From Clostridia bacterium (GTDB lineage Bacteria > Bacillota > Clostridia > Oscillospirales > Acutalibacteraceae), in assembly GCA_017397655.1 (NCBI GenBank), contig JAFQIG010000013.1, positions 54,465-118,464 on the forward strand: a stretch of DNA of 64,000 bases, read 5' to 3'. Below the pieces are notes generated by a model. It was not told where the DNA came from. It did no database searches and saw only the letters and a list, made by a program, of their open reading frames with translations. This document shows positions 44,512 to 53,223 of this stretch, in pieces. A program made the position numbers and the translations under genes. Positions within the stretch are counted from its first letter, which is position 1, and every line of letters begins with the position of its first letter.

Positions 44512-44758
44512 AGACTGTCGATAAAGGCACCGAGAACACGCACATTATTAAAAAAAGCAATCGGAATTTGTAAGAGGAAAACCGATCGTGTCATTCTGAG
44601 GCGAAGCCGAAGAATCTTTTGGTAATTATTTATGTGCGTTTGACTAAGTTTTGCCCTCTCGCAGTACCTTTGTACAGCTTCGGGGCAAAGAACACGCCAT
44701 CTCGTTACCTTTCTCGAAGCCTCCCTGCTTGTCGAAAAAATACTTTTTCGACAAGCTG
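44512..44758. repeat. Composite repeat element lying between the two hairpin copies
   Basis: A 247-bp gene-free stretch. It contains an imperfect hairpin with ATTCTGAGGCGAAGCC, the 89-bp dispersed repeat in the minus orientation, and a long stem CTTGTCGAAAAA / TTTTTCGACAAG near 44728-44756. No transposase is encoded. It looks like a small non-autonomous element or a block of extragenic palindromes. Confidence 0.6.
44631..44719 (-). repeat. Dispersed 89-bp repeat, copy 2
   Basis: Reverse complement of 19717-19805 with five differences. On the minus strand it carries an 18-codon frame (44700 to 44644) beginning M-A-C-S-L-P-R-S-C, with gaaaggt upstream, kept open as in copy 1. Confidence 0.85.
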
Positions 44759-44793
44759 TATCCGCCGGAATTTTTACGGCGGATTCTGTTTTT
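44759..44793 (+). terminator. 28-bp hairpin copy 2 with T run, terminator
   Basis: Identical to copy 1 over 28 bp but followed by CTG and T8, which makes it a proper intrinsic terminator for the M23 transcript or the repeat element. Confidence 0.75.
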
Positions 44794-44898
44794 TTGTGAA
44801 AAAACTCGATATCATCAAAAATATTTTCGGTAATAATCAAACAAACAAAAAGATTTAAACAACATTGTTTTGGTGTGTTGAAATTTTTGATTTTTGTA

Positions 44899-44927
44899 TT
44901 GACTATTCTTTACAAAAGGTGTATTAT
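44899..44927 (+). promoter_or_regulatory. Promoter of the liv operon
   Basis: TTGACT and TATTAT separated by 17 bp, 53 bp before livJ. Confidence 0.7.
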
Positions 44928-44980
44928 TACCACATAAGTCGGAATCTATCCGTCTTGCAATTTTAAAGGAGGAAAAACAA

Positions 44981-46147
44981 ATGAAAAAGATTATTGCATT
45001 ATTACTTTCCGCAATTCTTGTTCTTGTATGCTTTGCTTCCTGCGGCTCAACCGAAGAAGCCGGCAACGCAAATGACGAAGCGGTTATCAGAATCGGCGGT
45101 ATCGGTCCGCTTACGGGTGATGCCTCCGTTTACGGAACGGCTGCCATGAACGGTGCTCAGCTTGCCGTTAACGAGATTAACGCTGCAGGCGGTATCAACG
45201 GAATCAAGGTAGAATTCAGAGCAGAGGACGACGTTCACGATGCCGAGAAGTCCGTCAATGCTTACAACATTCTTAAGGACTGGGGCATGGATGCTCTTGT
45301 CGGTACGGTTACATCGAATCCCTGTATCGCAGTCAAGGACGAAGCTGCCAACGACAACATCTTCCTTCTGACTCCCTCCGGAACAGCTGTTGAGTGTATT
45401 GACGTTCCCAATGCATTCCGTGTATGCTTCTCCGACCCCAACCAGGGTGTAGCTTCTGCAGACTACATTGCAGACAATGCTATCGCAACAAAGATTGCTG
45501 TTATCTACAACAGCTCCGATGCTTATTCGACAGGCATTTATGAAAAGTTCAACGCTCAGGCAGGCGTCAAGGGTCTTGAGATCGTTGCGGCAGAGTCCTT
45601 CACAGCTGATACAAAGACTGACTTCTCCGCACAGATTCAGAACATCAAGAACTCCGGTGCAGAGCTTGTATTCCTTCCCATCTACTGTCAGGAAGCATCT
45701 CTTATCCTCAATCAGGCAAAGCAGGCAGGTCTTTCTGTCAAGTTCTTCGGCTGTGACGGTCTTGACGGTATCCTTTCCATCGAAAACTTCGACACTTCTC
45801 TTGCAGAGGGCGTAATGCTTCTCACTCCGTTCTCAAAGGACGCTCAGGACGAGGCAACTCAGAACTTTGTCAAGGCATATCGCGAGAACTATGACGAGGA
45901 AACTCTCAACCAGTTTGCTGCTGACGGTTACGATGCTGTTTATATCATCAAGGCTGCTGCAGAGAAAGCAGGCATTACTGCTGATATGAGCGCTTCCGAG
46001 ATCTGTGATGCACTTAAGGTTGCAATGACAGAAATCAGCGTTGACGGTGTTACAGGTGAAGGTATCACATGGACAGCTGACGGTGAACCCTCAAAGGCTC
46101 CCAAGGCAGTTATTATCAAAGACGGCGTTTACACATCAATGGATTAA
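44981..46147 (+). CDS. livJ: Branched-chain amino acid ABC transporter, substrate-binding lipoprotein
   Basis: A 388-residue periplasmic-binding-protein-type lipoprotein with the lipobox F-A-S-C at about residue 22. The mature part has the Leu/Ile/Val-binding fold: R-I-G-G-I-G-P-L-T-G-D, then N-E-I-N-A-A-G-G-I-N-G, and a central domain with A-V-I-Y-N-S-S-D-A-Y-S-T-G. First gene of a complete Liv system and by codon choice probably the best expressed. RBS aaggagg. The ligand could be another amino acid or amide, since this family is broad. Confidence 0.92.
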   Translation: MKKIIALLLSAILVLVCFASCGSTEEAGNANDEAVIRIGGIGPLTGDASVYGTAAMNGAQLAVNEINAAGGINGIKVEFRAEDDVHDAEKSVNAYNILKDWGMDALVGTVTSNPCIAVKDEAANDNIFLLTPSGTAVECIDVPNAFRVCFSDPNQGVASADYIADNAIATKIAVIYNSSDAYSTGIYEKFNAQAGVKGLEIVAAESFTADTKTDFSAQIQNIKNSGAELVFLPIYCQEASLILNQAKQAGLSVKFFGCDGLDGILSIENFDTSLAEGVMLLTPFSKDAQDEATQNFVKAYRENYDEETLNQFAADGYDAVYIIKAAAEKAGITADMSASEICDALKVAMTEISVDGVTGEGITWTADGEPSKAPKAVIIKDGVYTSMD

Positions 46148-46159
46148 TCATTTTTTTCT

Positions 46160-46184
46160 GTGCCGTGCAGCTTCTGCACGGCAC
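46160..46184 (+). other. Stem-loop behind livJ without T run
   Basis: GTGCCGTGCAG pairs perfectly with CTGCACGGCAC around a CTT loop. There is no T run, so it is more likely an mRNA-stabilising or processing structure. Confidence 0.6.
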
Positions 46185-46205
46185 GGCAATAATATGTAAG
46201 CGATG

Positions 46206-46241
46206 AAAAAACAGACCGGTTTAATATGCGGTCTGCTTTTT
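46206..46241 (+). terminator. Possible partial terminator between livJ and livH
   Basis: AAAAAACAGACCG pairs with CGGTCTG-C-TTTTT. It ends 40 nt before livH. Leaky termination here would give an excess of binding protein over permease. Confidence 0.65.
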
Positions 46242-46280
46242 CAACGTTTATATTGAAAAGTATGGTTTGGAGGAAGATGA

Positions 46281-47162
46281 ATGAATTTTCTGTCATTTCT
46301 TATATCGGGTGTGAGCCTCGGCGGCATCTATGCGCTCATAGCACTCGGATATACTATGGTTTACGGTATAGCAAAAATGCTGAATTTTGCGCACGGCGAT
46401 GTTATTATGATCGGCGGCTATATGGCATACACTCTTTGCAGTACAATGGGAATGAATCCTATGATCGGTGTCATCGGTTCTGTTGCCGTATGTACGCTTC
46501 TCGGTGTTACCATTGAAAGATTTGCGTATAAACCGCTTCGTACGGCGGCTCCGCTTGCCGTTCTGATTACTGCTATCGGTGTCAGCTATCTTTTGCAGAA
46601 TCTTGCGCTTCTGATTTTCGGTTCTGCGGCAAAGAGCTTTACATCTGTCGTAAGCATAAAGGGAATCTCTCTGTTTGACGGTGAGCTTGTTGTCAGCGGT
46701 GAAACATTGGTTACGATAGTTGTTTCGGTCGTAATAATGATTGCACTTACTCTTTTTGTAAACAAGACAAAACCCGGTCGTGCAATGCGTGCGGTATCCG
46801 AGGATAAGGGTGCGGCTCAGCTTATGGGTGTAAATGTCAATGCTACCATTGCACTCACATTTGCGATCGGTTCTGCATTGGCGGCTGTTGCAGGACTTCT
46901 GCTTTGCTCGTCATATCCGTCGCTGTCCCCCTATACAGGTGCAATGCCCGGTATCAAGGCGTTCACGGCGGCTGTTTTCGGCGGTATCGGCTCCATTCCC
47001 GGTGCTATGATCGGCGGTATACTTCTCGGTATCATTGAAAACTTAAGCAAGGGCTACATATCAACCGAGCTTTCGGATGCCATTGTTTTCTCCATTCTTA
47101 TAATAATCCTTCTTGTCAAGCCTACGGGAATCCTCGGCAAGAAGATAAGCGAAAAGGTTTAA
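46281..47162 (+). CDS. livH: Branched-chain amino acid ABC transporter permease LivH
   Basis: A 293-residue permease with about eight membrane helices. It carries the LivH family start S-G-V-S-L-G-G-I-Y-A-L-I-A-L-G-Y and, near the C-terminus, G-I-G-S-I-P-G-A-M-I-G-G, the cytoplasmic loop that meets the ATPase. RBS ggaggaag before ATG 46281. The following livM starts 12 nt after it. Confidence 0.94.
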   Translation: MNFLSFLISGVSLGGIYALIALGYTMVYGIAKMLNFAHGDVIMIGGYMAYTLCSTMGMNPMIGVIGSVAVCTLLGVTIERFAYKPLRTAAPLAVLITAIGVSYLLQNLALLIFGSAAKSFTSVVSIKGISLFDGELVVSGETLVTIVVSVVIMIALTLFVNKTKPGRAMRAVSEDKGAAQLMGVNVNATIALTFAIGSALAAVAGLLLCSSYPSLSPYTGAMPGIKAFTAAVFGGIGSIPGAMIGGILLGIIENLSKGYISTELSDAIVFSILIIILLVKPTGILGKKISEKV

Positions 47163-47174
47163 GGGGGCAGGAAC

Positions 47175-48263
47175 GTGAAAAAGAATATTAAAGCTGTCAA
47201 GCCTGCAACCAAAACAAGTCTCATTACATATGCGATAGTCGCGGTTCTTTTCCTTATCGTTATCATAATGGATGCGACAGGTGCGATGTCAAGTCTTTTC
47301 AGAGGCCTTTTGGTTCCTATCTGTACATACGCAATTTTAGCGGTTTCCCTTAACCTTGTAGTAGGTATACTCGGTGAGCTGAGTCTCGGCCATGCAGGAT
47401 TTATGTGCGTCGGTGCATATGCAAGCGCTTTTTTCTCGGTACTGACAGAGGATACCATTACCAATGCGTGGATCAGATTTCCGTTGGCTCTTATTATCGG
47501 CGGTATCTCTGCCGCAATATTCGGAATCATTATCGGCATTCCCGTTCTTCGCCTCAAGGGTGACTATCTGGCAATCGTTACGCTCGCTTTCGGTGAGATT
47601 ATCAAAAATATCGTTACCGTGCTTTATGTCGGTATTGACTCAAAAGGACTTCACTTTTCGGCGGAAAGCTCGATGGCTTTGGGGCTTGAGCCTGACGGAA
47701 AGAACATCATAAAGGGCGCTCTCGGTATCACCGGTATGCCGAAGGATTCAAACTTCTATATAGCGTTTGCGATACTTCTTGTTACGTTAATAGTGGCATA
47801 CAACCTTGTCAACTCCCGTTCGGGTCGTGCCATTATGTCAATAAGAGATAACCGCATTGCGGCAGAATCCATCGGTATCAACGTCACAAAGTACAAGCTG
47901 ATTGTCTTTGCTCTTTCCGCATTCTTTGCGGGTCTTGCAGGTGTTCTGTACTCTCACAATCTGTCCTCACTGACTGCCAATACAAACAACTTCGGCTATA
48001 ATATGTCAATTCTGATTCTGGTTATCGTTGTTCTCGGCGGTATCGGAAGTATCCGCGGTTCCGTCATTTCCGCAATAATTCTTACGGCGCTTCCCGAACT
48101 CCTTCGCAGTGTCAAGGAGTACAGAATGCTCGTCTATGCAATTGTTCTGATAGCAATGATGATCTTTAACAACAGCGAAAAGACAAAGAATCTTCGTTCG
48201 TCGATCTCACTTAAAAAGTTTGCTGAGGCAAAGCTTAAAACCCGCAAAGGAGGTACGAAATAA
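47175..48263 (+). CDS. livM: Branched-chain amino acid ABC transporter permease LivM
   Basis: A 362-residue permease. Diagnostic parts are N-L-V-V-G-I-L-G-E-L-S-L-G-H-A-G-F-M-C-V-G-A-Y, the R-L-K-G-D-Y-L-A-I-V-T-L-A-F-G-E block and G-G-I-G-S-I-R-G near the end. About nine membrane helices. The start GTG 47175 has ggggcagg upstream. Its stop overlaps livG by a base. Confidence 0.94.
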   Translation: MKKNIKAVKPATKTSLITYAIVAVLFLIVIIMDATGAMSSLFRGLLVPICTYAILAVSLNLVVGILGELSLGHAGFMCVGAYASAFFSVLTEDTITNAWIRFPLALIIGGISAAIFGIIIGIPVLRLKGDYLAIVTLAFGEIIKNIVTVLYVGIDSKGLHFSAESSMALGLEPDGKNIIKGALGITGMPKDSNFYIAFAILLVTLIVAYNLVNSRSGRAIMSIRDNRIAAESIGINVTKYKLIVFALSAFFAGLAGVLYSHNLSSLTANTNNFGYNMSILILVIVVLGGIGSIRGSVISAIILTALPELLRSVKEYRMLVYAIVLIAMMIFNNSEKTKNLRSSISLKKFAEAKLKTRKGGTK

Positions 48264-49021
48264 TGTCACTTCTTGAGATAAAAAATCTCGGCGTTATGTT
48301 CGGCGGTCTTCGTGCGGTTGACAACTTCAGTCTGACTCTTGAAAAGGGAGATCTTTACGGACTTATCGGCCCCAACGGTGCAGGCAAAACTACTGTTTTT
48401 AATCTTATTACAGGTGTGTACAAGCCGACAAGCGGCACCTTCTTTCTTGACGGCAAGGAGCTTAAAGGAAAGACTCCCGAGCAGATAAGCAAGGCGGGTA
48501 TTGCACGTACATTCCAGAATATCAGACTTTTTAACAATTTGTCCGTTCTCGACAATGTCAAGCTCGGTCTTCACAACAGAATGAAGTATTCCACGCTTGA
48601 AGGCGTTCTGCGCTTGCCGAAATTCTTTAAGAAAGAAAAAGAAATGGACGAGGAAGCAATGAAGCTTCTGAAGGTTTTCTCGCTTGAAGAGGAAGCTGAT
48701 GTTCAGGCAGGCAGTCTTCCGTACGGCAAGCAGAGAAAGCTTGAGATAGCACGTGCATTGGCAACAGATCCTAAGCTTTTGCTTCTTGATGAACCCGCCG
48801 CAGGTATGAATCCCAGCGAAACACAGGAGCTTATGGATACGATCAGGTTTGTTCGTTCCGAGTTCTCAATGACTATATTGCTTATCGAACACGATATGAA
48901 GCTCGTTTCGGGTATCTGTGAAAAGGTAACCGTTCTCAACTTCGGAACAGAGCTCACAAAGGGTGAGACATCAAAGGTTCTTAATGATCCCGAAGTTATA
49001 AAAGCATATCTCGGAGATTAA
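48263..49021 (+). CDS. livG: Branched-chain amino acid ABC transporter ATPase LivG
   Basis: A 252-residue ABC ATPase. Walker A is G-P-N-G-A-G-K-T-T near residue 36, and Walker B L-L-L-L-D-E-P-A-A-G-M-N-P carries the LivG-type A-A-G-M-N-P. The signature loop is atypical, G-S-L-P-Y-G-K-Q-R-K-L-E, as is normal for LivG. RBS aaaggagg before ATG 48263. Confidence 0.95.
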   Translation: MSLLEIKNLGVMFGGLRAVDNFSLTLEKGDLYGLIGPNGAGKTTVFNLITGVYKPTSGTFFLDGKELKGKTPEQISKAGIARTFQNIRLFNNLSVLDNVKLGLHNRMKYSTLEGVLRLPKFFKKEKEMDEEAMKLLKVFSLEEEADVQAGSLPYGKQRKLEIARALATDPKLLLLDEPAAGMNPSETQELMDTIRFVRSEFSMTILLIEHDMKLVSGICEKVTVLNFGTELTKGETSKVLNDPEVIKAYLGD

Positions 49022-49034
49022 GGAGGGAAGCGCA

Positions 49035-49748
49035 ATGTCAGCACTTTTACAGGTTGAAAATATAGAAGTATATTACGGTGCGATAAAAGCACTCAAGGGC
49101 GTTTCCTTTGAAGTAAACAAGGGCGAGATCGTTTCTTTGATCGGAGCTAACGGCGCAGGAAAAACTACCGTTCTTCACACGATAACGGGACTTCTGCATT
49201 CAAAAAACGGTAAAATCATTTATGACGGCAAGGATATTACAAAGACTCCTGCACATAAGATTGTTTCGATGGGTATGGCTCACGTTCCCGAAAGAAGAAG
49301 GATTTTTCAGCAACTGACCGTTCTTGAAAACATCAAGATGGGTGCCTACACAAGAAAAGACAAAAAAGAGATCGAAGAAAGCCTTGAAGCTGTTTACAAG
49401 AGCTTTCCGAGACTTAAAGAGCGTGAAAAGCAGATTGCAGGTACACTGTCAGGCGGTGAGCAGCAGATGCTTGCCATGGGCAGAGCGCTGATGAGTAAGC
49501 CTGAGATCATCCTGATGGATGAGCCGTCAATGGGACTTTCACCGCTTCTGGTATCGGAGATTTTTGAGATTATCAAAACGATCAACGAGAACGGCACAAC
49601 GGTTCTGCTTGTCGAACAGAATGCCAAAAAGGCTCTTTCCATCGCAGACAGAGCGTATGTTCTGGAAACGGGTAACGTTGTTCTCAGCGGTAACGGCAGC
49701 GATCTTCTTAATGATGAATCGGTCAAAAAGGCATATCTCAGCGAATAA
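49035..49748 (+). CDS. livF: Branched-chain amino acid ABC transporter ATPase LivF
   Basis: A 237-residue ABC ATPase. Walker A is G-A-N-G-A-G-K-T-T, the signature is L-S-G-G-E-Q-Q-M-L, and Walker B I-I-L-M-D-E-P-S-M-G-L-S-P, all typical of LivF. The V-P-E-R-R-R-I-F-Q loop is also normal. RBS aaggagg before ATG 49035. It completes the LivJHMGF transporter. Confidence 0.95.
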   Translation: MSALLQVENIEVYYGAIKALKGVSFEVNKGEIVSLIGANGAGKTTVLHTITGLLHSKNGKIIYDGKDITKTPAHKIVSMGMAHVPERRRIFQQLTVLENIKMGAYTRKDKKEIEESLEAVYKSFPRLKEREKQIAGTLSGGEQQMLAMGRALMSKPEIILMDEPSMGLSPLLVSEIFEIIKTINENGTTVLLVEQNAKKALSIADRAYVLETGNVVLSGNGSDLLNDESVKKAYLSE

Positions 49749-49766
49749 GAATTGCGTGGAATCATT

Positions 49767-50480
49767 ATGAATTTTATGTCAGTATGTGCGCTTGTGTGTG
49801 CGGTTGCTGTTTTGCTGACACTTCCGTATTATTGCAAGATAACATTTCACGGAAAGACTAAAAAAACATTGCGGTTAAAGCTGTTTCAGTCATCGATGTT
49901 TGTGCTGGCGGCGGTGTTTTCTCTTGTTTCAGCAGAGAATTATCAGCCGTTTGCCTATGTGATGACAGCAGGCTTTTGTCTGTCCCTGGTGGGAGACTAT
50001 TTTCTCGGTAAGGGCGAAGGATCAAAGCTGTTTCTGATAGGTGCGGCATTTTTTGCCTCGGCACACTGTGCATACATCACAGCGTTTTCTATGGCGATCA
50101 GATTTTTCTTCTATGATATCAGATGGCTTAATCTGATGGAGATTTCGCTGTATATGGCACTTATTTGTGCAATTGCGATAATCTGTCTTATCAGAAATCC
50201 GAGATTCCACAAGCTGTTTGTGCCGATGTTCATATATTTCGGCATACTGTGCCTGATGGTTACAAAGGCGTTCGGACTCGGCGTCCGTCTGGCGGCACTC
50301 GGCGAGCCGACGGAGCTTCTTTTGCCGATAGGTGCGTTTTTGTTCCTGTGTTCTGACATGACACTCAGCATGATGCGCTATAAAATGGCTAAAAGAACTC
50401 TGTTTATGCGGTCATTCAGCTCGTGTACATATTTTATCGGTCAGACATTGATGGCGCTGTCGATAATGTTTATCAAATAA
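49767..50480 (+). CDS. YhhN-family membrane protein (lysoplasmalogenase-like)
   Basis: A 237-residue protein with about eight hydrophobic helices. The block A-G-F-C-L-S-L-V-G-D-Y-F-L-G and later L-C-S-D-M-T-L-S-M fits the YhhN/TMEM86 family, in which two aspartates are conserved. Relatives hydrolyse lysoplasmalogens. Plasmalogens are common in anaerobic Clostridia, so this role would make sense. ATG 49767 lies 18 nt past livF with only a weak RBS (gtgga). It may be read from the liv transcript. Confidence 0.75.
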   Translation: MNFMSVCALVCAVAVLLTLPYYCKITFHGKTKKTLRLKLFQSSMFVLAAVFSLVSAENYQPFAYVMTAGFCLSLVGDYFLGKGEGSKLFLIGAAFFASAHCAYITAFSMAIRFFFYDIRWLNLMEISLYMALICAIAIICLIRNPRFHKLFVPMFIYFGILCLMVTKAFGLGVRLAALGEPTELLLPIGAFLFLCSDMTLSMMRYKMAKRTLFMRSFSSCTYFIGQTLMALSIMFIK

Positions 50481-50501
50481 GTTTAACGGAATGAAAACTG
50501 A

Positions 50502-50543
50502 GGAGAATTCTGCCGGTATCGGGTTGCAGGATTCTCCTTTTTT
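50502..50543 (+). terminator. Terminator of the liv-yhhN operon
   Basis: GGAGAATTCTGC pairs with GCAGGATTCTCC (one G-T pair) and is followed by T6. Confidence 0.85.
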
Positions 50544-50645
50544 GCACCGTTTTCGCCACGGTTATATGTAAGGCTTAAGAATTCTTCGCCGACGCTTTGC
50601 AATATACGTGTTGAAGATTATGAAATGAAATTGACCGTGAAATCA

Positions 50646-50674
50646 TTTACAAAAGCTACCCGATATGTTATAGT
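50646..50674 (+). promoter_or_regulatory. Promoter of the radical-SAM operon
   Basis: TTTACA and TATAGT with 17-bp spacing, 39 bp before ATG 50714. Confidence 0.5.
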
Positions 50675-50713
50675 TATAATAGTTTTTTATATATTGTTAA
50701 AAGGGGCACTGTG

Positions 50714-52570
50714 ATGTTTGATAAAATAACGGAAAAAATGTTGTCTGCGGTTCAGAAACCGGGCAGATATACAGGCGGCGAACAAGGTGCCGTTGTCAAG
50801 GATAAGTCGTCCGTTGACATCCGATATGCATTTTGTTTTCCCGATACATACGAAATAGGAATGTCGCATCTCGGACTCAAGATTATTTACGGTCTTGTCA
50901 ACGACAGGGATGATGCGGCCTGCGAACGTGTTTTTGCTCCGTGGATCGATATGGAGGAACAGCTGAAAAAATACGATGTTCCGCTTTTTACATTGGAGAG
51001 CATGGATCCCGTCAGAGATTTTGATATGGTGGGATTTACTCTGCAATACGAGATGTCGTATACAAATATGCTTAATATGCTTTCTCTTTCCAAGATCCCT
51101 TTGCGAGCGAGCGAGCGTGAATCTCTGACGCCCATGATTGTGGCAGGCGGTCCGTGTGTGTGCAACTCGGAGCCTGTTGCGGATTTTGTCGATCTGTGTA
51201 TGCTCGGCGAGGGTGAAGAGGTTACAAACGACCTTATTGACCTGCTGAAGGAACATAAAAAGAAAGGCTCCGCCAAGGCGGAATTCCTTCGTGAAGCGGC
51301 AAAGATTGACGGTATTTACGTACCGTCGCTTTACGATGTCGAATACAACGATGACGGAACGGTCAAGAGCATCACGGCAAAGGACGGTGCTCCCTCTGTA
51401 GTTAAAAAGAGAATCGTTTCCGACCTTGACAGCGCCTATTTCCCGGCAAGCACAATTGTTCCGTCAATAGAAGTCGTTCACGACAGAACAACAACCGAGA
51501 TTTTCCGTGGATGTATAAGAGGATGCAGATTCTGTCAGGCAGGCTTTCTTTACAGACCGATAAGAGATAAGAGCCCCGAAGTTATTGACAGACAGTGCAG
51601 AGCGATCAGCGATTCCAGCGGATATGATGAGATTTCTCTGTGCTCACTCAGCGCCAGCGATTATTCACGTATGCGTGAGCTGATCGAAAGACTTATTTCC
51701 TGGACAGATGACGAAAAAATTAATGTAGCATTGCCGAGTCTTCGTGCAGACAATTTCCCGAAGGAGCTTATGGAAAAACTGGCAGGTGTCCGCAGAAGCT
51801 CTCTCACCTTTGCTCCCGAAGCAGGTACACAGAGGCTTCGTGATGCGATCAATAAAAACGTAACAGAGGAAGAGGTTCTTCACACGGCAAGACAGTCGTT
51901 TGAGGGTGGTTGGAATGCCGTTAAGCTGTACTTTATGATAGGACTTCCGACCGAAACCGAAGAAGATGTCAAGGGTATTGCACATCTTGCACAGAAGGTA
52001 GTTGACGAGTTCTACAAAAATCCCGATAAGCCGAAGGGCAAGAGTGTTACCGTTTCCGTCAGCACCGCATCCTTTGTTCCGAAGCCCTTTACACCGTTCC
52101 AATGGGAACCGCAGAACTCCAAGGCTATGATCGAAGAAAAGCAGGAGCTGCTGCGAAATGAGATTACGACAAGAAAAGTTTCTTTAAGCTGTCATAATTC
52201 CGAGCTCAGCCGTCTTGAAGCGGTCTTTGCAAGAGGTGACAGACGACTCGGAAAAGTATTGGAAACAGCGTTTAAAAAAGGCTGTCGCTTTGACGGGTGG
52301 GACGATATGTTCCGTTATGATCTGTGGCAGGAGGCGTTTGACGAATGCTCGGTATCGATGGACTTCTATGCCAACCGAGCAAGGGAATATGACGAGGTTC
52401 TGCCGTGGGATCATATTGATTACGGTGTATCAAAAAGCTTCCTCATAAGAGAAAGTGAAAAGGCGAGAAACAGCGAGGCTTCGCCCAACTGCCGTGAAAA
52501 ATGTATGGGTTGTACTGCCGATAAACTGAACGGAGGTGTATGTGATGCGAGATGTAAGACTGTGGATTAA
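50714..52570 (+). CDS. Radical SAM protein, TIGR03960-like family
   Basis: A 618-residue radical SAM protein. The N-terminal 200 residues resemble a B12-binding-like domain (S-H-L-G-L-K-I-I-Y and G-G-P-C-V-C-N-S-E-P). The [4Fe-4S] motif is C-I-R-G-C-R-F-C (Cys267, Cys271, Cys274), followed by L-R-A-D-N-F and E-A-G-T-Q-R-L-R. Four more cysteines near the C-terminus may bind another metal. The reaction is unknown. It is paired with the next gene, as it is in many Firmicutes. The start ATG 50714 is favoured by RBS aaaagggg. Confidence 0.88.
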   Translation: MFDKITEKMLSAVQKPGRYTGGEQGAVVKDKSSVDIRYAFCFPDTYEIGMSHLGLKIIYGLVNDRDDAACERVFAPWIDMEEQLKKYDVPLFTLESMDPVRDFDMVGFTLQYEMSYTNMLNMLSLSKIPLRASERESLTPMIVAGGPCVCNSEPVADFVDLCMLGEGEEVTNDLIDLLKEHKKKGSAKAEFLREAAKIDGIYVPSLYDVEYNDDGTVKSITAKDGAPSVVKKRIVSDLDSAYFPASTIVPSIEVVHDRTTTEIFRGCIRGCRFCQAGFLYRPIRDKSPEVIDRQCRAISDSSGYDEISLCSLSASDYSRMRELIERLISWTDDEKINVALPSLRADNFPKELMEKLAGVRRSSLTFAPEAGTQRLRDAINKNVTEEEVLHTARQSFEGGWNAVKLYFMIGLPTETEEDVKGIAHLAQKVVDEFYKNPDKPKGKSVTVSVSTASFVPKPFTPFQWEPQNSKAMIEEKQELLRNEITTRKVSLSCHNSELSRLEAVFARGDRRLGKVLETAFKKGCRFDGWDDMFRYDLWQEAFDECSVSMDFYANRAREYDEVLPWDHIDYGVSKSFLIRESEKARNSEASPNCREKCMGCTADKLNGGVCDARCKTVD

Positions 52571-53213
52571 AAAGGAAGGCAGAGCAAAGTATATTTCGCA
52601 CCTCGATATGAACCGATGCTTCACACGTGCGGTACGAAGAGCAGGTATCAACATCTGGTATACGGAGGGCTTCAATCCGCATCCGTACCTAAACTTTCTG
52701 ACACCGCTTTCGCTCGGTCAGGAGAGCGACGGAGAACCGCTTGATATCCGCATTATGGACGATATGCAGAACGATGAGATAACACAGCGTATGAACGGTG
52801 TTCTGCCTGAGGGGATCAGCGTTGCGGTGACTTCCGACTGTATCTCAAAATGTGCCGATATTGCCTTTGCACGATATACTCTTGTGCTTGATTTTGAAGA
52901 TGAGGCAAAAGCGCAAAGCTTTACAAATGAAGCAAGACAGGCGGTAAACGACGGCAAGCTTTTTGCTGAAAAGGTTGGCAAAAAAGGCAGAAACAAAACA
53001 GTAAAACAGATTGACATCTGTGCACATATCAAGGAATTTGATATAAAGACTGACGGCGAAACGGCGGTTATTGACACCGTTTTGTCATCGGGTAACGACA
53101 ATCTCAATCCCACACTTCTTGTATCGGCGCTGAATGGTGTGATATTTAAGGAAGAACTTCTGCATATAAGGCGCAAAGGCTTCTTTAAATCCGATATGAC
53201 AGAGTGGAGATAA
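52545..53213 (+). CDS. DUF2344/TIGR03936 radical-SAM-linked protein
   Basis: A 222-residue partner of the radical SAM enzyme. The start V-R-L-W-I-K-K-E-G-R-A-K-Y-I-S-H-L-D and G-F-N-P-H-P-Y-L-N-F are strong family marks. It overlaps its partner by 26 nt and uses GGAGG eight bases before ATG 52545. The pair is often found upstream of RNase G and ribosomal protein L21/L27 genes; here those are absent and sugar genes follow 10 nt later. Confidence 0.9.
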   Translation: MRDVRLWIKKEGRAKYISHLDMNRCFTRAVRRAGINIWYTEGFNPHPYLNFLTPLSLGQESDGEPLDIRIMDDMQNDEITQRMNGVLPEGISVAVTSDCISKCADIAFARYTLVLDFEDEAKAQSFTNEARQAVNDGKLFAEKVGKKGRNKTVKQIDICAHIKEFDIKTDGETAVIDTVLSSGNDNLNPTLLVSALNGVIFKEELLHIRRKGFFKSDMTEWR

Positions 53214-53223
53214 CGGAGGAAAT

